Origin: Candidatus Avimuribaculum pullicola
Lineage (GTDB): Bacteria > Bacteroidota > Bacteroidia > Bacteroidales > Muribaculaceae
NCBI GenBank assembly: GCA_018716295.1
Contig: DVKC01000006.1
Coordinates: 62,001-126,000 of the forward strand
DNA: 64,000 bases
Reading direction: 5' to 3'
Made by a program: the position numbers and the translations under genes. Positions 1 through 8,744 of the stretch are shown piece after piece; within the stretch, counting starts at the first letter, position 1, and each line of letters opens with the position of its first letter. The notes under the pieces are model-generated. The model worked only from the letters and a program-made list of their open reading frames with translations, made no database searches and had not been told where the DNA came from.

Positions 1-248
1 TTGAATACATGATGCTGGGCAAGCCTCACATCTCGACCAACAATGGCGCACAACCCGAGTATATCGACAACGGAGTTACCGGCTTGCTGGTACCACCCGA
101 CGACTACAAGGCTCTTGCCGATGCCATCGAAACGCTGCTTGACGACGATGCCTTGTGTGCCCAGATAGGTGCTGCCGCCAAGGAGCAATTTGACACACAG
201 CTTGACTACCCGCATTTCATGGAACGCATAAACATGGCTTACAAATGA
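1..248 (+). CDS. Glycosyltransferase family 4-type, C-terminal fragment
   Basis: Only the last ~80 codons are present; the gene begins before the window and its frame enters at base 3. The fragment starts with EYMMLGKPHISTNNGAQPEYI and continues through NGVTGLLVPPDD, which matches the nucleotide-sugar-binding end of GT-B glycosyltransferases: the E of the EX7E-like region, then a 'GLLVPP.D...LA.AI..LL.D' tail. The family transfers a sugar from an activated donor to an envelope glycan. The stop codon overlaps the next start in an ATGA, so the two genes are translationally coupled. With the kinase-like gene behind it, lipopolysaccharide or surface-glycan assembly is the likely role (inference). 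Donor and acceptor cannot be read from this fragment. Confidence 0.85.
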   Translation, partial: EYMMLGKPHISTNNGAQPEYIDNGVTGLLVPPDDYKALADAIETLLDDDALCAQIGAAAKEQFDTQLDYPHFMERINMAYK

Positions 249-1021
249 AGATAAAGATAGTGGTCAACAAGCCGTATGAAGCGGCTGTAGGCGACTTTGT
301 GAAGTCTATCCCATACCGCAACGAACGACTTGGAGAAGTCATATATGCCGGACGCAACACCATTTCGCATATCAACGTAGCTGGCATAGACTTGTCAATA
401 AAGAGCTTCAAGGTGCCGATGTTCATCAACCGTGTAGCTTACACTTTCTTGCGCAAGAGCAAGGCACGGCGTTCATACGAACATGCCGTGGCGTTGCAAC
501 AGATGGGCTTCGACACCCCCGACCCAGTGGCATACATCGAAACCTACCGCCATGGACTGCTATACCGCAGCTACTACGTGTGCCTGATGCTGACCAATGC
601 ACAGAACATACGCCAGTGGGAGGAACGCCCCGACTGCGACCGCATCGTTGATGGCACGGCGCAACTGATGGTGAAGCTGCATCGTGCCGGCATATTCCAC
701 CGCGACTTCACTCCCGGCAACATTCTATATGACCCCGACTACCGTTTCTACTTAATCGACATCAACCGTATGAAGATAGGAGGGAACATAGGCATGAAAA
801 CCATGCTGAAAAATTTCAACGGGATAAACGAGAACTTCGACGCACTGCGGGCACTGGCATTGCGCTATGCCGAAATCGCAGGCATTGCCACCGGCAGCCA
901 ATTTGCATCACAAGTGGTCGAAGAAAGCCGCAAATGGTGGAGCAAAAGGCATAAACGCATCGACCGCAAACAACGCTTAAAAGAACGACTGAAAAAGTCG
1001 CAGCAACCAAACTCGAAATAA
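245..1021 (+). CDS. Lipopolysaccharide core kinase-like protein (WaaP/Kdo kinase family)
   Basis: A 258-residue protein with the catalytic loop of the protein-kinase-like LPS kinases. HRDFTPGNILYD at about residues 156-167 holds the catalytic Asp and the metal-binding Asn, and LIDINRMK (about 174-181) holds the DFG-equivalent Asp. In enterobacteria this family (InaA/RfaP/KdkA) phosphorylates heptose or Kdo of the LPS inner core at the cytoplasmic face of the inner membrane. It overlaps the preceding glycosyltransferase by 4 nt and ends 2 nt before the exporter gene, so all three look co-transcribed. The C-terminus is strongly basic (KRHKRIDRKQRLKERLKK), fitting a membrane-surface location. 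The substrate in this organism is unknown. Confidence 0.8.
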   Translation: MKIKIVVNKPYEAAVGDFVKSIPYRNERLGEVIYAGRNTISHINVAGIDLSIKSFKVPMFINRVAYTFLRKSKARRSYEHAVALQQMGFDTPDPVAYIETYRHGLLYRSYYVCLMLTNAQNIRQWEERPDCDRIVDGTAQLMVKLHRAGIFHRDFTPGNILYDPDYRFYLIDINRMKIGGNIGMKTMLKNFNGINENFDALRALALRYAEIAGIATGSQFASQVVEESRKWWSKRHKRIDRKQRLKERLKKSQQPNSK

Positions 1022-1023
1022 CA

Positions 1024-2253
1024 ATGAAAAATATACTGGACGCACTCAAGGGGCATCCGCATGTTAAAGCCGAAACGGCCTACGCCATATTGCTGGCAAT
1101 AAGCATTTGCCACCTGCTCAACGACATGATACAATCGGTGATACCGGCAATGTACCCCATGCTGAAAGACAACTTGGGACTTACATTTGCACAAATCGGT
1201 ATCATAACATTTGTTTTCCAATTGGCATCATCCATTCTGCAACCATTTATCGGGCTATATGCCGACCGGCACCCACAGCCTTATTCGCTGTCATTAGGCA
1301 TGTTTTTCACACTTGCAGGGCTGTTGACGCTGGCCTATTCCTCAAGTTTCACCATGGTGCTGCTGTCAGTGGCTATAATAGGCTGCGGCTCGTCGGTGTT
1401 TCATCCCGAGGCATCGCGCGTGGCCCAAATGGCATCGGGCGGCAAGAAGAGCCTCGCCCAATCGATTTTCCAAGTGGGCGGCAATGGCGGCAGTGCAATA
1501 GGCCCTTTGTTGGCAGCATTGATTGTGCTGCCTTTCGGGCAACATGCAGCAGGCTGGTTTGCTGTGGCCGCATTGCTGGCGGCACTCATACTTGTACGCA
1601 TAGGCTACTGGTACAGCCTCATGCTCTCGCAATGGGGCAAGATAAAACGCGCTCGGCAAATGTCGCTACCCGACCTGACAGCATCGAAAGTGCGGTCGGC
1701 AATGGCCATATTGGTGGTGATGGTGTTCTCGAAATACTTCTTCAACGCCTGCATGACGAGCTATTTCACATTTTTCCTCATCGACAAGTTCGGCATTACC
1801 GTGCAGCAATCGCAATTCTGCCTGTTCGCCTATCTGGCAGCATTCGCAGCCGGAACATTGCTCGGCGGTTTCCTTGGCGACCGATATGGGCGCAAATATG
1901 TGATATTGTTCTCGATTTTCGGGGCGGCACCGTTCACGCTGGCGTTGCCCTACATCGGCAGCCTCCCATGGGTTATCGTGGTAGCTACTATCATCGGCCT
2001 GATTATCGCGTCGGCATTCTCGGCCATAGTAGTGTATGCCACCGACCTGAAACCCGACAAGGTGGGAATGGTGGCAGGCATCTTCTTCGGGTTGATGTTC
2101 GGGCTTGGAGGCATAGGGTCGGCATTCTTCGGCTGGCTTGCCGACGTGACGAGCATCGACTACATATTCAAGGTCAGCACATGGCTGCCACTGCTCGGCA
2201 TCATCGCCGTGATGCTCCCCGACATCAAGCCCGCACTACAAAAGGCGCAATAA
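1024..2253 (+). CDS. MFS transporter, fosmidomycin-resistance (Fsr) type
   Basis: A 409-residue hydrophobic protein with about 12 predicted membrane segments. 'HLLNDMIQSVIPAMYPMLK' near residues 33-51 and 'GSSVFHPEASRVA' near 123-135 are typical of the Fsr subgroup of the major facilitator superfamily. A second half-repeat signature, LGGFLGDRYGRK, lies near 281-292. The family acts as proton-driven drug or sugar exporters in the inner membrane. It follows the LPS-kinase-like gene after only 2 nt, so it is probably the last gene of that operon. Substrate is not inferable; similarity to Fsr does not prove fosmidomycin export. Confidence 0.88.
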   Translation: MKNILDALKGHPHVKAETAYAILLAISICHLLNDMIQSVIPAMYPMLKDNLGLTFAQIGIITFVFQLASSILQPFIGLYADRHPQPYSLSLGMFFTLAGLLTLAYSSSFTMVLLSVAIIGCGSSVFHPEASRVAQMASGGKKSLAQSIFQVGGNGGSAIGPLLAALIVLPFGQHAAGWFAVAALLAALILVRIGYWYSLMLSQWGKIKRARQMSLPDLTASKVRSAMAILVVMVFSKYFFNACMTSYFTFFLIDKFGITVQQSQFCLFAYLAAFAAGTLLGGFLGDRYGRKYVILFSIFGAAPFTLALPYIGSLPWVIVVATIIGLIIASAFSAIVVYATDLKPDKVGMVAGIFFGLMFGLGGIGSAFFGWLADVTSIDYIFKVSTWLPLLGIIAVMLPDIKPALQKAQ

Positions 2254-2546
2254 GTCAGTACCCAGCAGTGTAAATCCCCACTAAAGGCATCGCGACTTAT
2301 TAGACGTGGCACAATGCAGCGTACCAATAAGTCGCAATGCAAACATGCATTAATGCCAGTAAGTTACCTCGAAGAAACATAACCAAATTTTTAACAATAA
2401 TATCATGTAAATTATAGACGAAACATTGCGATATAACAATTTCGTAACATTTCGCAATTATTTGTCACATTCATTTGCATTTATCGAGGATTACCATTAC
2501 ATTTGGGGAAATTTAACACCATAAAATAACCTAAAACTAAACGATT
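2254..2546. other. Intergenic region with an imperfect inverted repeat
   Basis: No gene is supported here. An inverted repeat lies at 2287-2340: GCATCGCGACTTATT pairs with AATAAGTCGCAATGC across a 24-nt loop with one mismatch. It could stop transcription from the transporter gene, although no T run follows it. The rest is AT-rich, with no clear TAnnTTTG promoter before the protease remnant. Confidence 0.5.
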
Positions 2547-2587
2547 ATGAAAATCTTAAACGTAATCGACCATAACGCACACAACAC

Positions 2588-2902
2588 ATGGTCGGAAATA
2601 AAGAAAAACATCCTGTTTATATGCGCGGAAAGATTGACGGAATAGGTCACGCATGGATTGCATCTGGAGGTACATATATGAATGGTGACGTTGAATATTA
2701 TGTATATACTTTCAGGGAACGATTTGATTTTTACCCTGTTTACAAATATGTTGATAGTGGCATGCAATATTACTATTTTTACATGAATTGGGGATGGTAT
2801 GGCGGATATAACGGCTCCTATTTGGATACAGCCAAAGACCCAGTATATGGCGAAGAAATAACTGACCGTAGGGACATATATGGCATAGAACCAAATAATT
2901 AA
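2588..2902 (+). pseudogene. C-terminal remnant of a C10-family (streptopain-like) cysteine protease
   Basis: The 104-codon open stretch carries the C-terminal signatures of peptidase family C10: HPVYMRG, then GHAWIASGG with the catalytic His, and FYMNWGWYGGYNGSYLD with the conserved Asn-Trp pair near the end. The first half of the catalytic domain, including the nucleophilic Cys, is missing. The frame is closed by a TAA at 2573 and nothing protease-like is found upstream. An ATG at 2547 opens another frame that stops after 32 codons, so a frameshifted join is possible. C10 enzymes are secreted proteases such as streptopain and the Bacteroides fragilis Bfp proteins. As it stands the product cannot be an active protease. 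It sits directly before a small outer-membrane protein gene. Confidence 0.7.
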
Positions 2903-2922
2903 CACTAAAATATAATGAGATT

Positions 2923-3516
2923 ATGAAACGGATTTTGACTTTTGTGCTGGTTGCATTGGCTGGGATGACGGCGGTAATGGCACAGCGAAGCAACCATTTC
3001 ACGGTTGACCTGAATTTCAGCAAGACCACAAAGGGTGGTGGATATGCCAAAGAGCCTCTCGACGCTTGGGGCATATCGGCAACAGGTGGGTACAGGTTTT
3101 ATTTGGTGAAAGGGTTATACATAACACCCGAAGCCACCCTCTATTACGAAAACCATGACCACGGAGTTGTATATGGTACACCTGAAACAGAAGACTTAAT
3201 TGGCGTAAAACTTGAAAAAGACGACCGCGACCGAACAAGCGAGGCGGGCATAGGGCTTGGCGGAATAGTTGGCTGCAACCTTATATGCGACCGCTTCTAT
3301 ACGAGCATCGACATATTCACTGGACCATACTTCGATTGCGCATTAGTGCAAAAGGACGATTGGCTCAACCGCCCGTCGTTCAAATGGCGTTTCGGCGCGG
3401 CAGTTTCATTCTCGCGGGTCTATATCAAAGCGTCAATCGACTTGTCATTAACCAACCTCATGGACGACATCAACGAACACAACGCATTCAATGTGGGCGT
3501 TGGTTACCACTTCTGA
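2923..3516 (+). CDS. Outer-membrane beta-barrel protein, hypothetical
   Basis: A 197-residue protein with a Sec signal peptide (MKRILTFVLVALAGMTAVMA, cleavage expected before QRS). Alternating hydrophobic and polar stretches follow, with aromatic ends, and the last strand finishes ...NVGVGYHF with a C-terminal Phe, as usual for outer-membrane barrels recognised by BamA. Segments such as YRFYLVKGLYITPEATLYYE resemble small porin-like or TraO-like barrels of Bacteroidales. Function is unknown. It follows the protease remnant by 20 nt and may have been co-transcribed with it. A strong hairpin follows the gene. Confidence 0.7.
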   Translation: MKRILTFVLVALAGMTAVMAQRSNHFTVDLNFSKTTKGGGYAKEPLDAWGISATGGYRFYLVKGLYITPEATLYYENHDHGVVYGTPETEDLIGVKLEKDDRDRTSEAGIGLGGIVGCNLICDRFYTSIDIFTGPYFDCALVQKDDWLNRPSFKWRFGAAVSFSRVYIKASIDLSLTNLMDDINEHNAFNVGVGYHF

Positions 3517-3533
3517 GAATTACCCAAAATGCG

Positions 3534-3572
3534 TGAGGGTGTGCCGAATTAGATAACTTCGGCACACCCTCA
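3534..3572. terminator. Bidirectional terminator hairpin
   Basis: A perfect 15-bp inverted repeat (TGAGGGTGTGCCGAA and its complement, 9-nt loop) lies between the convergent outer-membrane protein gene and the marR-type gene. No long T run follows, but position and stem strength fit termination from both sides. Confidence 0.75.
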
Positions 3573-3603
3573 TCATTTATATGGTACAATCAATCGCTCG
3601 CTG

Positions 3604-3969
3604 TCATTCGTGGCGGGCAAACATCGGTGCCAACCACTTGGGGACTTCCACACCGCGCTCCTTGATGCTCGCAAGGCAATCTTTCCCCTTTTGCGTCAAA
3701 GTGAAGTACATCTGCCGCTTGTCATTCTCGCCCAAGCTGCGCGTGAGCAGCCCTTTCTCCTCGGCAGAACGAATGGTTTTCGACGTATGCGAAGATGTCA
3801 TGCCCGTGCAAGCGATAATAGTCCCAGCTGTCACCGTGTCGGTGCCTATGCTGCAAAGCACCATAGCCTCGTTGAGCGACACACCGTGAACTTCCATCAA
3901 ATTATTTTCTATACCAGCAAGGGCTTGCATCAAATTCCTCATCACACAAATACACTGAATCTTTTCCAT
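3604..3969 (-). CDS. MarR-family transcriptional regulator
   Basis: A 121-residue winged-helix protein. The recognition region TGMTSSHTSKTIRSAEEKGLLTRS (about residues 56-79) and the wing GENDKRQMYFTLTQKGK (80-96) are diagnostic of MarR proteins. These bind DNA as dimers and are usually released by small ligands or by thiol oxidation. The protein has Cys6, Cys8, Cys39, Cys54 and Cys98, so thiol sensing is possible but unproven. The start lies 5 nt after the stop of the large sulfur/CoA reductase gene, so it is co-transcribed with it and probably regulates it. Confidence 0.85.
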   Translation of the reverse strand: MEKIQCICVMRNLMQALAGIENNLMEVHGVSLNEAMVLCSIGTDTVTAGTIIACTGMTSSHTSKTIRSAEEKGLLTRSLGENDKRQMYFTLTQKGKDCLASIKERGVEVPKWLAPMFARHE

Positions 3970-3974
3970 ACACG

Positions 3975-6431
3975 TCAGATAAACAGATTTACATTTGCCT
4001 GGTCGGCACGTTCCATATATGTTGCCACACCGCCGATGCTAACACAGTCGAGCAATTCCTCGCGCTGCACACCCATCACGTCCATCGACATCTGGCAAGC
4101 AATAAATTCCACTCCATTGTCGATAGCTTGCTGGCGCAGCGACTCAAGCGAATCGACTCCATTCTTGCGCATCAGGTAGCGCATCATTTTCGCCCCCGCA
4201 CCCATCATGTTGAGCTTCGACAACGCCAACTTGCGCGAACTCGACGGCAGCATCCACCCAAACATCTTGCCGAAAAAGTCTTTCTTGACAGCTGGCTTGT
4301 GTTCTTTCTTTATAGCGTTCAACCCCCAGAAAGTGAAGAATATGGTCACTTTCTCGCCCGTGGCTGCCGCACCATTGGCAAGCACGAATGTCGCCAAGGC
4401 CTTGTCGAGGTCGTCGCTGAAAAGGATAAATGTCTTGCCCTTGCCATTAATCCCCTGGGCTGTACTCTGCTGCTGTTGTGTTGCTCCAGCTTTTGCCACT
4501 CGCACACGATACACACCATTATCTTCCGACTTGAAAATAAATCGGTTGCCAGTGGTGCGGCACCATGCCTCGGCATCACGAGGGAAACCCGCATCGGTCG
4601 CGCTCACCTCCAAACATTGCCCCGGTCGCAATGCCTCCACACCTTTTTTCAATTTCAATATAGGGCCAGGGCATTGCACCCCACATGCGTTCACTTTCAT
4701 GGCCACAACCTTGTCTTCGCCGATTGTTGACGGTTGGTCAACGGCAATTGGGCGGGAAACTGCTTCACTGGGCATCGTCACCGGCGCAGTAGCTGCCTTG
4801 AATGTCTTGAGTCCGCCTACCAAGTTACGCACTTCGCCGAAACCATTATCCTTTAATATGTTGCTCGCCAAGTAGCCTCGCAGCCCCACGCCGCAATACA
4901 CCCACACGGGCTTGTCGCGCGGTATCTCATCGAGATGATTGCGCAACTCGTCGAGAGGCATATTGACAGCCCCCTTGATACCGCCCAAATCAAACTCATC
5001 GGTAGTACGCACATCGACCAACGTCACTTTACCCAAATCGGCATCACGCAATTCACGCCAATACAGTGGCGACATCTTCCCGCTCAATATATTACCAGCC
5101 ACATAACCGGCTATCGCCACAGGATCTTTGGCCGAAGAGAATGGCGGCGCATAGGCATGCTCAATGCATGCCAAGTCACGTACCGTTCCGCCTTGCTTGA
5201 TAACTAATGCAAATTCATCAATGCGCTTGTCAACACCATCATAACCTACAATCTGTGCGCCATATAGCCGCCCGTCGGTAGGGGAGAACACCACCTTGAT
5301 AGCCATCTGCAACGCACCGGGATAATAACCCGCATGTGAAGCCGAGTGTGTGGTAGAGGTCAGATAATCAATACCCATTTGTTTCAACCGCTTGGCTGGC
5401 AGGCCAGTCGAAGCCACAGTGAGATCAAATACCTTGGCAATCGACGTGCCAATAGAACCCTCATATTTCACTTTATTGCCAAACACGATATTGTCGGCTA
5501 CGATGCGAGCCTGGCGATTGGCTGGGCCGGCAAGGAAATTGAGCCACGGCTTGCCCGTGATGGGGTGGGGGAATTCTATGGCATCGCCCACGGCATAGAC
5601 ATCTTTATCAGATGTCTGCAAATACTCGTCAACATATATCCCTTTCATCTCGCCGAGCTTTAATCCAGCATTCACTGCAAGAGCAGTTTCGGCCCGCACA
5701 CCTATGGAGAGTATGACCATGCCTACATGCAGACGTACTCCCGACTTGAACACAACCGTAAGCCCTCCATCGGCGGCAGCTTCGAAAGCTTCCACCGCCT
5801 GTTGCAAATATAGCTTTATACCTTTTTGCACCAAATGTTCGTGTACCAACGCAGCCATCGAGTAGTCGATAGTCCCCATCACCTGGTCGGCCATTTCCAC
5901 TACCGACACTTCAACACCAGCATGAACCAAATTCTCGGCCATTTCCAAACCAATAAAGCCACCGCCTACGATAACTGCACTCTTCACAGCCTTTTCACCG
6001 AGATATTGCTTGATGCGATCAGTATCATTCACATTGCGAAGTGTAAAAATACCATCCAAGTCAATGCCTTTCAATGGCGGACGCACAGGAGATGCTCCAG
6101 GCGACAGCAAAAGCTTGTCGTAACTTTCATTATAAGTTGTCCCATCGACCTTGCGCACGGTCACCACCTTATTGGCCCTGTCGATAGCAACCACTTCCGA
6201 CTGAGTACGCACATCTATGTTGAAACGCCGGCCGAAAGCCTCGGGTGTCTGAACGAATAGGCGGTCACGCTCCTCGATGACACCTCCAATATAATAGGGC
6301 AGCCCACAATTGGCATACGAAATATATGCACCTTTTTCAAACAAAATTATTTCGGCCTTTTCGGTATTCCGGCGAATCCGCGCCGCGGCTGTAGCACCAC
6401 CTGCCACACCACCAACAATCACAATCTTCAT
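3975..6431 (-). CDS. CoA-disulfide reductase fused to rhodanese, TusA and DsrE-like domains
   Basis: An 818-residue protein from the ATG at 6431, chosen because MKIVIVGGVAGGATAAARIR is the FAD-binding N-terminus; an in-frame upstream ATG adds only an unlikely Lys/Phe-rich stretch. Modules in order: pyridine-nucleotide:disulfide oxidoreductase (about 1-440) with the single redox Cys42 in SYANCGLPYYIGG, typical of CoA-disulfide or polysulfide reductases; rhodanese domain (about 455-550) with the active-site loop YCGVGLRG; TusA/SirA domain (about 580-655) with CGVQCPGP; DsrE/DsrF-like domain (about 675-818). Such fusions handle persulfide sulfur and CoA-thiol redox balance in the cytoplasm. Each sulfur-carrying Cys is present, so sulfur relay inside one chain is plausible (inference). 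A MarR gene follows after 5 nt. Confidence 0.9.
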   Translation of the reverse strand: MKIVIVGGVAGGATAAARIRRNTEKAEIILFEKGAYISYANCGLPYYIGGVIEERDRLFVQTPEAFGRRFNIDVRTQSEVVAIDRANKVVTVRKVDGTTYNESYDKLLLSPGASPVRPPLKGIDLDGIFTLRNVNDTDRIKQYLGEKAVKSAVIVGGGFIGLEMAENLVHAGVEVSVVEMADQVMGTIDYSMAALVHEHLVQKGIKLYLQQAVEAFEAAADGGLTVVFKSGVRLHVGMVILSIGVRAETALAVNAGLKLGEMKGIYVDEYLQTSDKDVYAVGDAIEFPHPITGKPWLNFLAGPANRQARIVADNIVFGNKVKYEGSIGTSIAKVFDLTVASTGLPAKRLKQMGIDYLTSTTHSASHAGYYPGALQMAIKVVFSPTDGRLYGAQIVGYDGVDKRIDEFALVIKQGGTVRDLACIEHAYAPPFSSAKDPVAIAGYVAGNILSGKMSPLYWRELRDADLGKVTLVDVRTTDEFDLGGIKGAVNMPLDELRNHLDEIPRDKPVWVYCGVGLRGYLASNILKDNGFGEVRNLVGGLKTFKAATAPVTMPSEAVSRPIAVDQPSTIGEDKVVAMKVNACGVQCPGPILKLKKGVEALRPGQCLEVSATDAGFPRDAEAWCRTTGNRFIFKSEDNGVYRVRVAKAGATQQQQSTAQGINGKGKTFILFSDDLDKALATFVLANGAAATGEKVTIFFTFWGLNAIKKEHKPAVKKDFFGKMFGWMLPSSSRKLALSKLNMMGAGAKMMRYLMRKNGVDSLESLRQQAIDNGVEFIACQMSMDVMGVQREELLDCVSIGGVATYMERADQANVNLFI

Positions 6432-6602
6432 AAGTCGTATATTTTTTATTGTTAATATTTTCTTTCGGAAATTTTTTTTACAAAGAAAAGGCTTGTTTTC
6501 CAATAAAAGAATTTTCCAAAGGAAAATATTTCACGAGTTAACACTTTTTACAATAAAAGCGTATAGGCGTGCCGAAATATGCGACTTCAGCCCAAAACGT
6601 TG

Positions 6603-7106
6603 TTACTCGTAAGCATTAAGTATTTCCAACACATACACATCGTGGTATCCACCTTTGTCGCCATACCACTTGGCAATTGACGGCTCAATAAAGCTACCGG
6701 GCTTGATATTGTCTTTATACAATTTACGGCACTCAAGCGTAAGCCGTGATTGCTCGTATGCTACATTTCCCAACTCTGTTGCAACTGGCTTCAAACCTGT
6801 GGCAACCACCTTGTCGCAATCCCGCCCCGACTTGCTGCCACATATATTGTAGGCTTCGCGCATTTCGGGTGAATTGCCAAGGAATGAGAGCGTGACACAC
6901 TCGCTTCGTTCTATAAAATCGTGAGTGTAACGTTCAGGCCTTACAAATATCACAGCCACAGGCCTGTTCCATAACCACCCCAAGCATCCCCACGAAGCAG
7001 TCATCATGTTGAAATGGTCGCAACTCCCTGCAGTTATCAATATCCATTCTTTACCTATAAGGTCAAATACATTGTCGTTAAGCCTCTTAATATCTATCTT
7101 TTCCAT
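6603..7106 (-). CDS. Flavin reductase-like domain protein
   Basis: A 167-residue protein starting at MEKIDIKRLNDNVFDLIGKEW; the longer frame upstream encodes unlikely sequence. GSCDHFNMMTASWG and PVAVIFVRPERYTHDFIERSE match the FMN-binding split-barrel 'flavin reductase like' family, and CVTLSFLG plus a later GSKSGRD are also conserved in it. Family members bind FMN and reduce flavin with NAD(P)H, or act as small flavoproteins of unknown substrate. It is transcribed in the same direction as the sulfur/CoA reductase, 171 nt upstream of it. A CAAAAATA (complement TATTTTTG) at 7127-7134 could be its promoter -7 element. Confidence 0.82.
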   Translation of the reverse strand: MEKIDIKRLNDNVFDLIGKEWILITAGSCDHFNMMTASWGCLGWLWNRPVAVIFVRPERYTHDFIERSECVTLSFLGNSPEMREAYNICGSKSGRDCDKVVATGLKPVATELGNVAYEQSRLTLECRKLYKDNIKPGSFIEPSIAKWYGDKGGYHDVYVLEILNAYE

Positions 7107-7189
7107 AATAATTGTTTTTTCCAACCCAAAAATACTACATTTTCCCAATAAACCGATGCGGCAACCATGCTACGACCACAATTTTTCAT

Positions 7190-8608
7190 TTATCCAAGAA
7201 GAAGGGTGGTGCGCAGCTTTTGATCGCGGTAGCGGCGGAATGTATTGAATGTTTCAAAAATGTCGGACAATGCAATAGTGGCATTTTCCACCTGCCGCTC
7301 ATATAACTGCGCACCTTGCCGCGTGCCATTATTGTTGCCTTGCAACACACTACCCATGCCACTTATTTCCTCAATGAGCCTCATCTGCAACGAAAGCAGT
7401 TCAAATGCCCCTATGCCCGTATTGTTGGTCGATACCTGCTGTGGCAAATGTGTGCAACACCCTTCGGAATATGGCAATATACCATCGGTACTACGCCAAA
7501 TGCGTTTCAAGTCGTTCCAAGTGAAGCCTTCGGGCAATGCCGCATCGGGAAACAACAGCACCCCCTTGGCACTCGCACCCATGACACGGTCGATAAGCGT
7601 GATGAGGCGATTGATATACTTCTGCTGGTCAATCACATCCTCCACAAACGAATGCACCTCGCCATCGGTGAGCGGATACAGCTTTATGGCAAATGGATGG
7701 CTGCCATGCCCGTATGGCGACGTATAATGCGCCAGGCAATGCCCATCGGGAGCATACCACCGACAATGCCACATTTCCTCGATATCCCAACGCGCATCAA
7801 TAATGGGAATGCCCCTGGCCTGGCGGCGAGCATTCTCGCCATCGATATCATGCTGCATGGCAATGCCGCAAGTGTACAACTGCGCTACGGCACGGTCGTG
7901 GCATTCAAGCACTTCGTTCAATTCAAGTGTCCAGACCTCTATTGCCCTCACTTGCCCATGATTAGCCGTGAAAAAGTCGCCACCATTCTCGGCATCGGTA
8001 CCTACAGCTGGTAAGCCACATACAGAAGGCTCGATGCTACTGTATATTTTCCTTATCAGTGATGCACGTGAACGGTCGCCACAAGCAAGCCGCCTTATAA
8101 GTTCACCCACATTAAGATCGTGCAAATAACCGACAATCTTGCAATCACGACAATGCACATCTTCCATAACGTTGGAAAAGAAACGGTTCACATTGAGGTT
8201 TTCGACCTGCGGCTGTCCATCATTGCCTATGCCTATGCGCTGTACACAACAACCCGAAATCAAAAATTCCTCAAGCGCACGGCTGTCAAGTTCGTCTATC
8301 AAGTCACGGTGTTCTTCTTGTCCTGCAATGGTGTTGCGGAAACGCCCCACGACACTGCGAACCAAACGGCGTATAACATTATTGGTGAGAGGTTCATGTC
8401 CATTTTCAAGCAAATGCTGATACTCGGTACACTTGCGTCCATCCGAATCCGACACCACATCGCCCCATTGCGAGCCATAAGTAAAATCCTTGTTACGACG
8501 GCGTTTGCTCCGCAATTCACTCCAGTCGTTCCAAGCATTTTGTGCAGCCACAAACACCTGTCGGTCGTGCTGGCTGCCATCGTTAATATCAAGTTTATAG
8601 TTTTCCAT
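7190..8608 (-). CDS. Phage portal-like protein, orphan
   Basis: A 472-residue protein from the ATG at 8608. The N-terminal region resembles phage portal proteins seen in Bacteroidales: a basic stretch SELRSKRRRNKDFTYGSQWGD, then GHEPLTNNVIRRLVRSVVGR (about residues 67-86). Further on are VEDVIDQQKYINRLITLIDR and a Gln/Asn-rich GMGSVLQGNNNGTRQGAQLY. Portals form the dodecameric DNA gate of a phage head. No terminase, capsid or tail gene is near, so it is either a domesticated or relic gene or a cellular protein of related fold. The reading frame is intact and codon use looks like that of its neighbours. The assignment rests on overall resemblance, not on a defined catalytic motif. Confidence 0.55.
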   Translation of the reverse strand: MENYKLDINDGSQHDRQVFVAAQNAWNDWSELRSKRRRNKDFTYGSQWGDVVSDSDGRKCTEYQHLLENGHEPLTNNVIRRLVRSVVGRFRNTIAGQEEHRDLIDELDSRALEEFLISGCCVQRIGIGNDGQPQVENLNVNRFFSNVMEDVHCRDCKIVGYLHDLNVGELIRRLACGDRSRASLIRKIYSSIEPSVCGLPAVGTDAENGGDFFTANHGQVRAIEVWTLELNEVLECHDRAVAQLYTCGIAMQHDIDGENARRQARGIPIIDARWDIEEMWHCRWYAPDGHCLAHYTSPYGHGSHPFAIKLYPLTDGEVHSFVEDVIDQQKYINRLITLIDRVMGASAKGVLLFPDAALPEGFTWNDLKRIWRSTDGILPYSEGCCTHLPQQVSTNNTGIGAFELLSLQMRLIEEISGMGSVLQGNNNGTRQGAQLYERQVENATIALSDIFETFNTFRRYRDQKLRTTLLLG

Positions 8609-8636
8609 AGTAATACATTTTGCGAGCAAAAGTAAA

Positions 8637-8644
8637 TACCCGCA
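8637..8644 (-). promoter_or_regulatory. Putative -7 element for the portal-like gene
   Basis: On the minus strand the octamer TACTTTTG fits TAnnTTTG and lies 28 nt before the start codon. The matching -33 TTTG is not clear. It suggests the orphan gene has its own promoter. Confidence 0.45.
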
Positions 8645-8744
8645 CCGCCAACAAGGCTACCAAAAAACATCATTCCGCCATAAACACAATAGCGGCCACA
8701 GGCTTTAAACAAACCTGCAGCCGTTATCCAAGTGGTTTTACTTG

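Noticed and set aside
1107-2273. A 388-codon frame overlapping the MFS gene in another frame
   Set aside because: High Arg/His content without domains; the MFS frame has consistent membrane segments and family motifs.
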